Below are positions 52,129 through 62,904 of a stretch of 64,000 nucleotides of DNA, in pieces. How positions within the stretch are numbered: the stretch's first letter is position 1; each line of letters starts with the position of its first letter. Below the pieces are notes generated by a model. That model saw only the letters and a program-made list of their open reading frames with translations, ran no database searches and was not told the origin of the DNA. The stretch comes from Limnephilus marmoratus (Eukaryota; Arthropoda; Insecta; Trichoptera; Limnephilidae). Both the position numbers and the translations under genes were made by a program. The DNA is taken from the NCBI GenBank assembly GCA_917880885.1, contig OU862916.1, forward strand, positions 47,032,831 through 47,096,830, given 5' to 3'.

Positions 52129-52675
52129 CTAGTTGGTTCCCGGCATGTGTTGCTATGCCATTAAATAAAATAATTGTTTCTCCCTGCATGACCTTTCCCA
52201 GTCCCGTTCCCCTTCCGCCTCTCCTTCCTCTCCCGCGTCCCCTTTCCCTCTCGCGTTCCCACTCCGCCTCCTTCACTTTCTCTCTCCCACTTTATTCCTC
52301 CTTCCCCCGTCCCGTGAACCCCCTTCCCAAGTTCCCCTCCTCCCTCCCAGGTTCCCCTCCCTCTCCCGGGTTCTCCCCTCCCCTCTTCCATCCCCCCTTA
52401 CGCGTTCCATATATTCAGTCTCGATCTTCGACCAAGTATACCCCGTCAATGGTCTCGGTACATTAAGTTTTCAAAAAGCTCGCATGCCACCTATTGCAAT
52501 TTTGTTATACAAATTTCATAATGCCAGAGCTCATCAGTAGTTTTATACAAACCTCTTCCTGACAATAACGAACACAAAAAAAAAGAATTATCCAATTTGG
52601 TGCAGCCGTTCGAAAGTTATGCGCGTACGTACATTTCGGCGATTCATTTTTATTTATATATATATATATATCAGA
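52129..52675 (-). mobile_element. Non-autonomous Helitron, family G copy 2
   Basis: On the minus strand it starts TCTGATATATATATATATAA after an A and ends CATGCCGGGAACCAACTAG followed by T. It contains a CT-rich block (52190-52400) and the ACGTACGCGCATAACTTTCG segment shared with 55319-55821. Open frames in the CT-rich block are low complexity. Confidence 0.8.
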
Positions 52676-52858
52676 TATAAGATATATTTATATAGATAGA
52701 TAGATGGAAGATTATATAGATACTGCTATTAATTAAATTACGGTACGTATTTGCGTATATTAACTATTTATCAGAACTCTGTTTCCTTTGGCAAAAAACC
52801 TCTGAACAGTGAATTCGGATGTATCGAAATTTGCACATCTTTTTCTGGCTGTATTTTT

Positions 52859-53085
52859 TAAGTAAAAACTTATTTAACACCGTTGTGATTTGAATGATGA
52901 AACGAAAAAGCAACACTGAAAAGAGACAAACCCATTGAATGTTGCCTGCAAGATAATGAGGTAGAATATGCGGTATCCTCTTTGTGCAGTGCTTCGTAGC
53001 CCATCAGTCTCCTCTTTGTACGGTGCTTCGTAGCCTCCCCACTCTTGTCTGCTTTAGTTTTTTGATAGTTTCACTTCTGCCACGT
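52859..53085 (+). repeat. Interspersed repeat family C, copy 2
   Basis: AAAACTTATTTAACACCG ... AAAAGAGACAAACCCATTG ... GTGCTTCGTAGCCTCCCC. The TCCTCTTTGTGCAGTGCTTC segment is duplicated in tandem. Confidence 0.65.
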
Positions 53086-53109
53086 GTGAACTGCAAACAT
53101 TTTTTTATA

Positions 53110-54412
53110 TTAGCTCCACACAGAAGGCTCTTTGGAAAATAATTCCGCTCAGGGCGTATCGTTGGGGATGCTGTGTGGGGCGTATTTTTAGGAAAGGAAG
53201 GAGAGGAAGTTACGGGAAGGAAGAGGGTATGATTGGAGGGTATAAATCTGGAGGTCATAAATCTGGAGGGGCCAGGAGTGACGGACGTATGAATCTCTAT
53301 GGTGCAAGGTAGAGGTGGGTAAGTTCTGCATTTTTCCGGAAGCCTCCGAGACTTGCTTCCTTTTAAAAGTACACGAGTTCTAGGAGCAGGTCCCGGATCC
53401 GAGTTCTTAGGTGCGGACTGGGCACTGGGTATTGTTGCGGCGCACCGAAACGGGACGCACGGGTTCAAAGAACTCGGAACCAGGACCTACTCGTAGAACC
53501 CACACGAGAACTCAGAACCCCGGAGTCGGACAAGACCCGTACGGCCGTACGAAGACAAGGACCCGTCACCCGTGCAATGTAGGTACATTCAATGTATCTA
53601 CATTGCACGGTCTTTTATTGAGAATTTAAATAATTAAAATTAATAAGCTGTAATGCTTTACTATAAACTATTATTTTATAATGCACGTCACCCGTTGATT
53701 AACGATACCAGATAAGACGCTCTAATTAAAAACTACTCCGTGTCTAGCCGAAGCGGTCACGCACGTGTGTGTCGATCAACGAACAGCGATCGAATGAACG
53801 CCGGAACGGTTCACGCAGTTCCGGGAACTCACCGAGACCCGCGACTCATGAGTGGAATGGTGAGTGACGCCGGACGGTGGATCGCGGAGCAAGCCGGCGG
53901 CCACGGGGTGAGTCAGGAATGTATCGTAGTTCGCGCGAGTCCGGGAGTGGGCGGAATGAATGGATTGTGTCGCGATTCACGTAGCTTGGAACAAGGCGCT
54001 TGGGTTTAAAGGAACCCGGGACTTGTATTCGAGTGCGGTTTTCGCGCTTCGGCGTTGAGTTGCTCGGACCGCCGGATTACCGCCGGATTTATTTGGATGC
54101 GGAGAGTACTGGGACTGGGCCGGGTTCTCTGGGAGTAGTCGATTTGAAAAAGGAGTGGGAGTAGGAACCGCTTCCCGCAAAGGAGCGGATCACATGAGCC
54201 CATTCCAGCTGAACTGACACATCGCTAGTGCAAGGCAGTGTGCAGATGCACCCGCCGCCAAGATCCGGACAAACCGTACCCCACGAACCCGGGCACCACT
54301 GCTTATTCACTAAACGTAGCGAACCACTTGTGGTGATCTTTGGCAGAAGTATTGGTTATCCAATAAACGGTTCCCGGGGCGGCGGCGTTACCTTTACCCG
54401 CCTTCCAAATTG
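53110..54412 (-). repeat. SINE-like family A, long form, split by an hAT element
   Basis: The 3' part lies at 53110-53309 (CTCCACACAG tail, GGAGTGACGGACGTATGAAT). The 5' part lies at 54236-54412 (CACCCGCCGCCAAGATCCGG, ACTAAACGTAGCGAACCAC, GGGGCGGCGGCGTTACC). The interruption is exactly the hAT element at 53310-54227. Confidence 0.8.
53310..54227. mobile_element. hAT-type non-autonomous element, GC-rich
   Basis: It is 918 bp. The inverted ends TAGAGGTGGGTAAGTTC and TAGCGATGTGTCAGTTC match at 13 of 17 bases. Exact 8-bp duplications GTGCAAGG lie at 53302-53309 and 54228-54235. It is much GC-richer than its surroundings except for an AT-rich middle, and contains a 41-bp near-perfect palindrome (53570-53610). 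No transposase is recognised; the frames within (for example 53740-54009) lack known motifs. Confidence 0.85.
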
Positions 54413-54951
54413 GAATTTCTATACCATCGCAGCTATTTTCGGCCTGCAAAGAAATTTCGGTAATGAAGCTTTGAAACAATCATTTATTGAAAACTTGGAT
54501 GGTAACTACTTGTCTTTAATATCTTTCATAAAATTCAAGAGACATACTCTCTTTTTCCTTTGTATTTATTTTCCACAGAGACTTTACCTATCTAATAATT
54601 AGACTGGGTAACGAACAATTTTCGCAAAAAAATGAGGTTATTTTCGTATATCTTTCATACCCGATACTATTATCTCGCAAGTAATGGGCTGTGATTGTGA
54701 TCGAGACATGACCCGTGGCGGAGAGATTGTATCCGGCAGCCCAGACTGGGTATTATTTACAGGCCGCTTTTAGACATTATTTCATTCACAGGATTATCAT
54801 GAGAAATAATAATATGAACTGCCAGAGTTGAAGATAAGATAAACGCCACAGCTGTTGTGTGTACACAATCTGTTGTGTGTACACAATGCTTCTTTTCTCC
54901 ACATCTTTAAATTATATTTATTTTTGTTTTCGAATACCGCAGACGGTAATG
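54413..54951. other. No recognised gene
   Basis: Mixed sequence with a 124-codon frame entering from the repeat at 54228; not supported as a gene. Confidence 0.4.
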
Positions 54952-54959
54952 TTCTAAAC

Positions 54960-55082
54960 CATTGGTTCCCAAAGTGGTCCGTACGGACCCCCAGCGGTCC
55001 CCAGGATCATTCAGGGGGTCCGTGGAAAATTAAAATTGAGTTGGGGGTCCCTGAATTACAAATTGGTCCCTGGGAACCACTG
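54960..55082. mobile_element. 123-bp hAT MITE with exact target duplication
   Basis: The ends CATTGGTTCCCA and (inverted) CAGTGGTTCCCA flank GTCC/GGAC-rich interior repeats. TTCTAAAC is duplicated at 54952-54959 and 55083-55090. This is a very short hAT deletion derivative. Confidence 0.9.
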
Positions 55083-55237
55083 TTCTAAACACACTAGCGA
55101 TCAAATTCACGTAATGGTATTTTAAAATTCATAATTTAATCTGAAAGAACTAAAATGCTGCCTAAAAATTTGTTTACTGAGACAGATAAAACTCTCAAAC
55201 GACAAGTTCTGACATCTTGTTTTCTGTTTGAAATTTC

Positions 55238-55320
55238 TAGTTAATTCTTCTATTCTTCTTTCTTCTATCTTCTATCTTCTTCTTCTATCTTCTATCTTCT
55301 TCTTCTATCTTCTATCTATC
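55238..55320. repeat. (CTTCTAT)n simple repeat
   Basis: TTCTTCTATCTTCTATC is iterated and runs directly into the TCTATATAAA start of the Helitron. Confidence 0.85.
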
Positions 55321-55821
55321 TATATAAATAAAAATAAATCGCCGAAATGTATGTACGCGCATAACTTCCGAACGACTGCACCAAATTGGATAATTCTTTT
55401 TTTGTTGTGTTCATCATTGTTAGGACAAGGTTTGTATAAAACTATTGGTGAGCTCTGGCATTATGAAATTTGTATAAAAAAATTGCAACAGTTTGCACAC
55501 GAGCTGTTTGAAAACTGATGACTAAATGCAGGACGGGGAGGGGAACTCGGGTAGGGGGTTCGCGGGAGGGGTGGACGAGGGGAACCAGGGAGGGGGAGGG
55601 GAACCCGTGAGGGATGAGGGGAACTCGGGAGGGGATGTTCGCGGGACGGGGGAAGGGGGGGAGTGGAGTAGGGAGAGGGAAAGTGGAGGAGGCGGAGTGA
55701 GAACGCGAGAGAAGAAGAGGACGCGGAAGAGGAAGGGGAACGGGACGAATGGGAAAGGACACGCAGGGAAAAACAATTTATTTATTAAATGGCATAGCAA
55801 CGCATGCCGGGTACCAGCTAG
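55319..55821 (+). mobile_element. Non-autonomous Helitron, family G copy 3
   Basis: Starts TCTATATAAATAAAAATAAA after an A, ends CATGCCGGGTACCAGCTAG then T. It contains the GAGCTCTGGCATTATGAAAT unit word and a GGGAGGGG purine block (55530-55760). No Rep/helicase. It is 503 bp and opposite in orientation to 52129-52675. Confidence 0.82.
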
Positions 55822-55999
55822 TAAATTATAAATTCGATTTGTGATCGAATCGACCGAAAACATAGGGCCAGTTGTTTCACAGAATTTGAACAATTTACCA
55901 AATTTCAAAGTTATTATTCTAAATCTTTGAAAGTTCTAATGAAGTTCTGTTATGATTTCAGTTCTGTGAAGCAACGTCCATAACGACATAATAACAGTA

Positions 56000-56625
56000 G
56001 TTAATAATTAATCTTTATTAATTCTAGACTTAACAATTTGTATTTTTCTAGCCTGACTCACCAGGAAAACCTGTATTGAGAGCAGGCGCTTTAAAACATG
56101 AGCAGTTTATAATAAAAATAATAACACATAATATGATAAAAATTTCAAATATTAACACAATATTATTTTTAAAGTAACAGACAGTCATCATCGTACCATT
56201 AAAAAATACATGCTTATAAGCTGGTGTTAATAATATCTTTTATGTTGGATCTGTTTTGGCCGGTAATCCAGGACTTGGTGTTAGATTTGTATTTAAGATA
56301 CGTTGTTTTTTGTCTATTGGGCCAGTGGAAGTGCATTGCATAGTTTTGTTGCAAAGAAGTATGCTAGTATGTTAGTATGTTTTTGGCATAAAGTTGCCTA
56401 ATGTCCAAGACATAGATTCTCCTGAAGATTTCATCCGAACTGCTTGTGATCGGTAGTTTTAATATAATCTTTATAATTAGTTTCTGAGCTTCAAAAATTG
56501 AATCAATGGCGACAGCGTTAGCTCCTCCCCAGGCTATAATACCGTACTCGATTAAAGATTCGCATAGTGCATAGTAAATTGTTTTGAGATGTTTCATGTT
56601 AAGAAAGTGGCGCACAGAACTTTCA
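56000..56625 (-). pseudogene. LINE ORF2 C-terminal fragment, degenerate
   Basis: The minus-strand frame 56615-56364 reads HLKTIYYALCESLIEYGIIA then WGGANAVAIDSIFEAQKLII, the conserved block after the palm of non-LTR reverse transcriptases. Further downstream (to about 56230) similarity continues with in-frame stops (FFATKLCNALPLAQ). 5'-truncated near 56625. Confidence 0.8.
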
Positions 56626-57091
56626 CATAAAATTAACTTTGAAATTTGATGAATTGTTCAAATTCTGTTAATCCGCCCGTCCATAGTTTATGTTGAGGGT
56701 GGCAGAAGCTGAACTCCATTTTGTCTTGCATTTTTACAATTATTTTGAACCTTTTATTTAATCTTGGAATTCGCAAAATGTATTTTTCCATGAATTTGGT
56801 CATTTGCGGAGGGCCATTGATTTTAAAAATGTCGGGTGTAATTGATTTTTTCACTAGGAAATCTGCCACTAAATATCACAGGGATTTGTGCAATTAAAAC
56901 ATAAAATTTTGGGTCAAAAGCCGAATAACCTTAAAAATGCGCTGTTCAGTTTCTCAAAAGATTTGATTCTGTGATATCTATCAATCATAAATAATGACAC
57001 GCGCCTATGTGCCTATGCATCCACTGCGTTCTTCTGGCCCTAAATGTTTTCAAAATCGTGAATATATCTTGCCCCCGTAAAATTATTTTTT
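56626..57091. other. Unrecognised 78-codon frame on minus strand
   Basis: Minus frame 56869-56633 (MADFLVKKSITPDIFKIN ...) starts with an ATG and is not low complexity, but I recognise no family. It abuts the LINE fragment. It could be a captured exon or chance. Confidence 0.25.
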
Positions 57092-57208
57092 TAAGTGAAA
57101 ACTTTTTAGCATCGTTGTGATTTGAAACTGGATGAAACGGAAACGAGCGACACTAAAAAGAGACAAATACATACATCTGTAGGATTTAGCCTGCGAGAGA
57201 ATGAGATA
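57092..57208 (+). repeat. Interspersed repeat family C, copy 3, truncated
   Basis: AGTGAAAACTTTTTAGCATC ... CTAAAAAGAGACAAATAC ... TTTAGCCTGCGAGAGAATGA; the GTGCTTCGTAGCC end is missing. Confidence 0.6.
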
Positions 57209-57523
57209 GCAATAAAATGTTTATTTAATTCATGGGTACTCTGTTCCAATATAAAACGATAAATCTGCAATTCCACGCAAGTCTCCTTTGGTGTAGTGGC
57301 CGACTAAGGATAGAATCCTAACATATCCGAAAAAAATACATTATTTTTGTAAAATCATTATCCAATCATCAAACAACTCAAAATGAACAGGCAAAAGAAT
57401 ACACAAAAGAATACGACATCTAGCGACCCCGAAGAAGAATAGCCAAAGTCTCCCCACTCTTGTTATACTCTTATGGGGAGATTCCAAAGACTTTTTTGTT
57501 GTCTTATATTGTTACCCTCGTCA
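57209..57523. other. No recognised feature
   Basis: AT-rich sequence with no match in the window. Confidence 0.4.
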
Positions 57524-57531
57524 GTGGCGGC

Positions 57532-58509
57532 CGGTGGTCAAAATATGTGGGGGTTCACCAGAGTCATTAAGTTAGACACTAAATTTAGGAAAGGTACATA
57601 CCTAGGTACTTATAAAGAAGTTCTATTCTCCGTTCTGTTAAAACGGAAACATATACAATACAGTTTAAAATACAATTTAACCAATATATTTCAACAAATA
57701 CTTTAGGAACACTGAAATAACAACCAATGGAAGTTTCTCACCTGTACTTTTGTTCCAATTACGGGTCCTGTTTTCACAACTGTCATACGAACGTGAATTC
57801 CCAAAATTCATATTCGTACCTATTGCTTCGGAAATGTAAATGTCAAACGAAAATAAATCAGAGAAATGCAACAAAAAATGAAATGGTGGATGTAGTAGCC
57901 GGGGACCATAAACAAACCAAAGTGGAATTATGAATTATGATATCAAATCGATATCACACAAAAATTCGGATCACATTTTGGATTGGAGTTATGCCCGCCT
58001 GCTGACAACTAATCAGCTAATCAATCATTATTATTATAGACATGCTTTGACTTGAAGAGAAGAACGCGCGGAACATTCGTTAAAAATAGTAGCTCTGCTG
58101 TTAAATTGAAGACAAAATGTGGACAAAAATATTACATATAAGCGTTCTTGTTTAACAGGCCACTGTACGAACCGCTCCTTTCGATGTGGGGGTAAAATTC
58201 AGAACGACGTTCGCACTTTGGTAAATTTTGCGAAGAACCGTATGTTCCCACGGTTTTGACTGTTCACGGGATTTGCTCACAAAGTAGTAAGATTCTTGTC
58301 GAAAACGAACTGCTACGAAGATAGGCGCAAGGGCCGGCTCTCGTCGCTCTGAAAGAAGCGCGTATAATAAATAGGTAGCTACCTACCTACTGTACGAGAT
58401 CTTGAGTAAATATTATAATAATTTATAACCGAACCGCGTTTCGTATTATGATCTTCAATTTTTGTGGGTTGTGCGGCGCTCGGGAACTCTCATGAACTAG
58501 CCGCCACTG
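57532..58509. mobile_element. hAT-type non-autonomous element, 978 bp
   Basis: The ends CAGTGGCGGCCGGTGG and (inverted) CAGTGGCGGCTAGTTC share the first 10 bases. ACCCTCGT is duplicated exactly at 57524-57531 and 58510-58517. No transposase frame is recognised in the interior. Confidence 0.9.
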
Positions 58510-58517
58510 ACCCTCGT

Positions 58518-58823
58518 CCATTTGTCTTCACATTCGTAATCTAAATTCCCCGCTTCCTTCCTCATATAACATCCCACTGATGGTAGGATCGTATTAAGCC
58601 CACTGAAATGCCTTCCAGCACGAATGGAATGGATTATGATGCTGAAGAATATTTTAATTAACTTTAATGTGCTTAACGAGTCACGTTTCACAGCGTGATG
58701 GGACTTCCTGCATGGCTTGTTACATAGAAGGAGTATTATATATTTTATTTCTTCGTATTCTCCATAAAACGGTTGTGTACCAATATATATTACAGAAGAT
58801 TAAAAAAATTGAGGTACATGTAA
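58518..58823. other. No recognised feature
   Basis: Nothing identifiable lies between the hAT element and the TWA MITE. Confidence 0.4.
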
Positions 58824-58981
58824 GGGAACGCACCCATACTATGTGACCTATTTAGGGGGAGGGGTCTTCAAAATACCAAGCTTGGTACAAATGAGCGGCG
58901 GGGGGCTTAGGTTTTTGGTCACCGGTGGGGGGGGGGGTTAAAAATTGCAAAAAGTTGGTCACGTAGTATGGGTACGTTCCC
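58824..58981. mobile_element. TWA-flanked MITE, family E copy 2
   Basis: GGGAACGCACCCATACTATG and its inverted partner GTAGTATGGGTACGTTCCC, flanked by TAA at 58821-58823 and 58982-58984. Poly(G) core. It abuts repeat C copy 4. Confidence 0.88.
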
Positions 58982-58985
58982 TAAG

Positions 58986-59183
58986 TATAAGAGTGGGGAG
59001 GCTACGAAGCACCGACAAAAAGAAGACCAACCGGCAAGCAAGCACCACGCAAAGAGCAGACCCATTATATTCATTCTCTCGCAGGCTAAATCCTATAGAT
59101 GTATGTGTTTTTCTCTTTTAGTGTCGCTATTTTTCGTTTCATCGAGTTTCAAATCACAACTGTGATGAAGAAGTTTTCACATC
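58986..59183 (-). repeat. Interspersed repeat family C, copy 4
   Basis: Plus reading GAGTGGGGAGGCTACGAAGC ... GCAGGCTAAATCCTATAG ... CATCGAGTTTCAAATCAC; the inverse of copies 1-3. Confidence 0.65.
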
Positions 59184-59267
59184 AAAAAAAGTGTAATATA
59201 CTTAATATACTTTGAAAACGTGCGAAAATCTGCATTTATGTTAGACGACGGTTTGCGCACCTCTCTA

Positions 59268-59875
59268 TGGCCCGTTATATTAATTAGTCAGTCCGTATCC
59301 TTAAAAGTATCTACGATATAACAATTCGCTCAAACCTTGATAAGGGATCGTACCCATACTACGTGACCCACTTTTTGCAAATTTTTAACCCCCCCTCCTC
59401 TCTCGGTGACCACGTGTAGTATATTCCAAGACCCTCCTCCCCCTACAGTTTTCACGTGGTAAATCATAAATATCATTTCTTGCTAACAAAAAGTTAAAAA
59501 AATATTATTTGGTTTATATTTGTCTTTATTAATACGGCGCTTGCTGCGTGACTGCAAGAGTGCATGCATACCTATAATTAATAACAAGTGGGAAAAATAT
59601 TATCAAGATAAAACTTATGTGAAAATATATTATAACCAGGACTTAATGTAGATTTCTGGATTGACTACGTGTTAAAAATCTAAGCCCCCTACCCCTCATT
59701 GTGACCAAGCGTGGTATTTTGAAGATCCCCCTCCCCCCCCCCCTGAACGGATCACGTAGTGTGGGTACGTTCCCTAAGCCGGAGAATAGTTCCTATTTTA
59801 GACGCCTAGGCACTAGCAGTCACATGTCAAATCTAATATCTACGTAAATAATTGAATACTTCCATATCACCGAAA
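59268..59875. repeat. Foldback family F, copy 2, interrupted by a TWA MITE
   Basis: ATTAGTCAGTCCGTATCC ... CGCTCAAACCTTGATAA continues after the MITE as GCCGGAGAATAGTTCC ... CACTAGCAGTCACATG. Both halves match the centre and right arm of the larger foldback at 62.9-63.97 kb. The left arm is not present here. Confidence 0.65.
59344..59774. mobile_element. TWA-flanked MITE, family E copy 3, long form
   Basis: GGGATCGTACCCATACTACG with inverted partner, flanked by TAA (59341-59343 and 59775-59777). At 431 bp it has about 220 bp more interior (59461-59680) than the other E copies. This is either an insertion or the ancestral form. Confidence 0.85.
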
Positions 59876-60680
59876 TGTACGAGGCATCAATCAATGGTTG
59901 GAAAACTGCATAGAAAATAGTTATAATTTCTCTTAGTTTCACGGTTTTCCCTTTTTCTTCGGTTCACATTATTTAAAATCTTTCGCCGTTGTGTTGATTA
60001 TTTTTGGTGGCCAAGAAGATACTGAAAGTATATTCTATATCTATCTGCTCTGGTTGTACATGTTCAATATGTTGTATAATCTGAGTCTCTTCAAGACCCG
60101 GAATAGCTCGACTGGCTATATGAAAATCATGATTCAAAAATACTGTATTAATAGTTTTAAGTTCGGCTATGATGAGTTTGGTAGTGTTCAATTATTTATA
60201 AAGATGGATGAATTGTATCAACATTCTCAAGCTCGAACACAAACTTTTAAGGATCCCCATTATATCGCTCTCCATTCCCCCTAGAAAAACTCGGGAACTT
60301 AATCTCGTGCCTTGCAGCGAGATGAGGTCGCATGCCTAAAGTGGGGTCATCTGAAACGGCATTCCATACGACAGGGGGCTTTACAGTATGCTATGCTCCA
60401 GCCGAAACCACTCAATCATAACGCCCGCACCGAACGGCCCAATAAAAATAACATCAAGTGGATAGGTACTTCTTTACGGACTGTGATTGTTATTACTTTT
60501 TTTGTTATTTATATGACGGCTCGAAGCGAAAAAGTCTGTTCTTTATCATCAAATTCGGTTGCGTCATTTTATGCGTGACCTTTTGTGCAAGCTTTTTGTG
60601 GCTTTGATAACTATTAAAAAACGTCGTCGATTGCATTATGTTTTATTTGTAGGTTATCGAAATTATATCTTGATTTCTTT
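59876..60680. other. No recognised gene
   Basis: Overlapping short frames (for example 59991-60284) carry no family signature. Confidence 0.4.
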
Positions 60681-60876
60681 ATGTTGTAAATCTTTTGTAA
60701 TTCCTCCATCTTGTTCTTTTAATTCCTCCATATTGTAAATCTGAATGTATTATACATATGTTACCAGGTTAATTCCAGTTTAATGTTGTAAATCTTTTGT
60801 AATTCCTCCATCTTGTTCTTTTAATTCCTCCATATTGTAAATCTGAATGTATTATACATATGTTACCAGGTTAATT
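60681..60876. repeat. Two-copy perfect tandem duplication, 102-bp period
   Basis: ATGTTGTAAATCTTTTGTAA begins copies at 60681 and 60783. Both include CCTCCATCTTGTTCTTTTAA and ATGTTACCAGGTTAATTC with no difference that I can see. Confidence 0.9.
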
Positions 60877-61229
60877 CGGTAAATCCGATTATAATATTTA
60901 CTACCAGATTACCTTTTCTACTTTGTCACAAAAAAATGTATGTGTACTTATATTTATATATTTTATATACATTTTCTTTATTACACACCTTAGTTTCAGA
61001 GAAAAATGAAATTTTCAGTTTTTTTTTTTTTTTTGTTTTTGTTATGTAATTATGTACATTTCAGGTATAATATGAACTAACATGTCAATTTGTCTGTCCT
61101 GGAACGGGAACTTTCCTAGTTGGACAGGCAAAGCTTCCTAATTGTAATTTGTACTTTCTTTTGTATTTCTATAATAAATAAAAAAAAATAAAAAATAAAT
61201 AAATATATTTTGAACTTGCAACAGTATGA
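60877..61229. other. No recognised gene
   Basis: AT-rich with a T-run near 61019-61034. The minus frame 61116-61397 crosses into repeat H. Confidence 0.4.
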
Positions 61230-61461
61230 CACGGTTAAATTAGGAGTAGTTACTCTCAATATGGCCCTGATGAAAGACCACCATTCAGAATCGAAAAATG
61301 CTTGAAATGGCTTTAGCCGTGTTTGGTCACCAGATGTGATTAGCATCAGGATCTTACCATCCTCTATCGTAGCCATTTCCTTTCCTTCCTCATTCATATG
61401 CCATACATTGTTCCATTGGGAGCAGTTGAATCTCTTGTGGGGTATTCACATTTAAAAAAAA
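61230..61461 (+). repeat. SINE-like repeat H, plus-strand copy
   Basis: TTACTCTCAATATGGCCCTG ... ACCACCATTCAGAATCG ... CTTGTGGGGTATTCACATTT followed by an A-run (61452-61461). This orientation shows the poly(A) tail directly. Confidence 0.6.
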
Positions 61462-61471
61462 AACAGAGAAG

Positions 61472-61662
61472 TGAAACCTTCAGAAGTAAAGTAGACAAGA
61501 TTGGAGAGGCTACGAAGCACCGCACAAAGATGAGACCGATTATACTATGTCATCCTCTCGCAGGCTAAATCCTATAGATGTATGTGTTTGTCTCTTTTTA
61601 GTGTGGCTATTTTTCATTTCATCGAGTTTCAAACCACAACGGTCCTAAATAAGTTTTCACTT
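61472..61662 (-). repeat. Interspersed repeat family C, copy 5
   Basis: AAGTGAAACCTTCAGAAG ... GGCTACGAAGCACCGCAC ... TCGAGTTTCAAACCACAACG. A roughly 35-bp spacer separates it from copy 6 in the same orientation. Confidence 0.7.
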
Positions 61663-61698
61663 TGAAAATCCGAGTGTGCAATTCACACGCGGTAGAAG

Positions 61699-62256
61699 TG
61701 AAACCTTCAGAAACTAAAATAGATAAAGAGTGGGGAGGCTACGAAGCAAAAAGGAGACCGATTAATCTCATTATCTTGCAGGCTAAATGCTATAGATGTA
61801 TACAGGGTGTTAAGGGACGTACTTGACTTACTTTAACCAGTGATTCCTGACATTATTTGGAGTAAAAAATAGAAATTAAATTTTTGTCTCCGGTGACTTT
61901 TTTGATGACTTTGGTTTTTTTCAAAATTTTTGTCTTCAAAATCTAACCAAAAAAAATTCTTCTGCATGTCGTCACTGGTCACTCAGCCGAGTAATCGACC
62001 AACCCCTAACCCCGCCTCCAACTATCCAATACCTACCATTTTTTAATGTTTTTGTAGAAAAAAAAACATCAAAACATCACCGGAGACCAAAATTTTATTT
62101 ACATTTTTTACTCCAAATAATGTCAGGAATCACTGGTTAAAGTAAGTCAAGTACGTCCCTTAAAACCCTGTATGTTTGTCTCTTTTTAGTGTCGCTATTT
62201 TTAGTTTCATCGGGTTTCAAATCACAACGGTGCTAAAGAAATTTTTACTTCAAAAA
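61699..62256 (-). repeat. Interspersed repeat family C, copy 6, split by a MITE
   Basis: AAGTGAAACCTTCAGAAAC ... GCTATAGATGTA is interrupted, then resumes TGTTTGTCTCTTTTTAGTG ... ATCACAACGGTGCTAAAG after the MITE. Confidence 0.75.
61803..62170. mobile_element. TA-flanked MITE with about 105-bp terminal inverted repeats
   Basis: CAGGGTGTTAAGGGACGTAC at the left and its near-perfect inverse at the right (CAGGGTTTTAAGGGACG inverted) extend through GACATTATTTGGAGTAAAA on both sides. It is flanked by TA (61801-61802, 62171-62172). This is Tc1/mariner-like by duplication; no ORF. Confidence 0.9.
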
Positions 62257-62900
62257 TTCAAATAAAATTTAAAGGGAAACAATTGCAGAGAGATTACAAA
62301 TTTAAAAAGTTTGTTATCTGTAATTATCTGCGTAGATACATTACAAATTGCACATCACAACAGAAGGACCAATATGAAGCTTGAAAGAAGTAGGTCTAAT
62401 GAGCTTGAATATAATGAAGAAATTATGAAAAAAAATGATGTTTATTCCATCCTAACAAAACATTGCCCGTCACACCTGGAAAGGAGTGCTCCTGGCTGGC
62501 TGGCCCCAGCGATACATTCATAATATTGTCTTGTGCTACTAGGTATCTAACACAAAATTTGTGCTATTTTTTTACCAGCGAGTCGCGCCATTGTTACGTC
62601 CATTCTGATCGCATTCCTCGTTCATTGATTTAGCCGACCATTCACGTTTGTAAAACTTTCATTATTCGAACCCGCATAGGCCCCCCCGGTACGTCAGTCA
62701 AGTTATCAGGATTTTAAGCTCGGTTTGGATGTAATGTCGAGCTTAGCGTGGCTTGGAACATAATCCGTGAACAGGTCGCAAGCCTAGATAACACCAGTGT
62801 TACACGGATTGTCTATGATTTTAATCGAGGAATGTGTTTCTTTTTTCTTTGAAAAACCATATCACTGTCTACGTAAGTATTAAATCCATGATTTCTATTG
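62257..62900. other. No recognised gene
   Basis: The 70-codon frame 62311-62523 shows no domain. GAGTGCTCCTGGCTGGCTGG near 62483 resembles GAATGCTCCTGGCTGGGGTG near 10140. Confidence 0.35.
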
Positions 62901-62904
62901 TCAA

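Noticed and set aside
52155..52466. Proline- and serine-rich frames on both strands
   Set aside because: Low-complexity CT-rich interior of a Helitron.
53740..54009. 89-codon GC-rich frame in the hAT element
   Set aside because: No transposase motif; the stated start is a non-ATG codon and the frame is explained by local GC content.
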